This document shows positions 5,820 to 5,975 of a DNA stretch of 5,975 bases, in pieces. A model generated the notes under the pieces. The model had not been told where the DNA came from. It saw nothing but the letters and a program-made list of their open reading frames with translations, and did not search any database. Origin of the DNA: Deltaproteobacteria bacterium (GTDB taxonomy: Bacteria; Desulfobacterota; DSM-4660; Desulfatiglandales; Desulfatiglandaceae); the NCBI GenBank assembly GCA_003646995.1, contig QMLZ01000193.1:1-5975 (forward strand), given 5' to 3'. The translations under genes and the position numbers were made by a program. The first letter of the stretch is position 1, and each line of letters begins with the position of its first letter.

Positions 5820-5975
5820 CTAGCTCAAACGTTCTTCCCTTTTCTTTGCTATCCTCCTCAAAACCCTAGGAATATCCGCTAATAACCCTTCTGAGAGCTC
5901 TGCCGCCTTAAGGTAAAACTCCTTGATCTTTCTCTCTATCTCTTCTGCCTTCTTCTTTATAACGGAGCTGTCCGC
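5820..5975 (-). CDS. C-terminal fragment of an unknown gene entering from the right edge
   Basis: On the - strand a frame runs open from the window edge (5975) to a TAG at 5822-5820, giving 51 residues with no start codon inside. The sequence is strongly helical and charged: KKKAEEIERKIKEFYLKAAE, then LSEGLLADIP, then RVLRRIAKKREERLS. The KKKAEEIERKIKEFY part could be amphipathic or coiled-coil. The other two - strand frames hit stops within this stretch, and composition is protein-like, which favours a real gene. It is convergent with the single-TM gene, leaving 60 nt between the stops. That gap shows no convincing terminator. Family unknown. Confidence 0.5.
   Translation of the reverse strand, partial: ADSSVIKKKAEEIERKIKEFYLKAAELSEGLLADIPRVLRRIAKKREERLS

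Noticed and set aside
5672..5869. 65-codon + strand ORF overlapping the end of the single-TM gene
   Set aside because: No ribosome site; composition is typical of an out-of-frame read; relevant only as the frame reached by slippage at C8.

Overview
The window looks like bacterial chromosome of moderate GC (a little under half by eye). Gene spacing is tight and Shine-Dalgarno sites are strong (AAGGAGA, AGGAGGT, AAGGAGG). The enzymes present are those of an amino-acid or nucleobase-fermenting anaerobe. A Firmicutes or Synergistota-type host is my guess, but the sequence alone does not fix the phylum. I see no mobile element, CRISPR array, tRNA or rRNA.

Left part (1-2994, + strand): a reductive pyrimidine degradation operon. 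It holds the C-terminus of a class III (omega-amino acid) aminotransferase, then preA (catalytic subunit of NAD(P)H-dependent dihydropyrimidine dehydrogenase), then a dihydropyrimidinase/D-hydantoinase (hydA). PreA reduces uracil or thymine to the dihydro form and HydA opens the ring to an N-carbamoyl-beta-amino acid. After decarbamoylation by an enzyme not seen here, the aminotransferase would turn beta-alanine into malonate semialdehyde. The electron-input subunit PreT and the N-carbamoyl-beta-alanine amidohydrolase are not in the window.

Middle (2983-4761): an NCS2-family uracil/xanthine-type permease, logically the importer for the pathway. A good sigma-70-type promoter (TTGACT, 17 nt, TATAAG with an extended TGC) sits across the end of hydA. 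It gives the permease its own leader of about 130 nt, containing a G8 tract and competing short hairpins. A clear intrinsic terminator follows the permease. The permease has Gln where the family usually has a conserved TM1 His.

Right part (4762-5975): two small uncharacterised membrane proteins on the + strand. One has two TM segments and a charged helical tail; the other has one TM segment and a beta-rich domain that may be PH/GRAM-like. The C-terminal 51 codons of a further gene enter from the right edge on the - strand, convergent with them. This part has no visible link to pyrimidine metabolism. No dramatic new system is evident. The points most worth checking are the permease leader, the TM1 His-to-Gln change, and the small membrane-protein pair with its C8 homopolymer.
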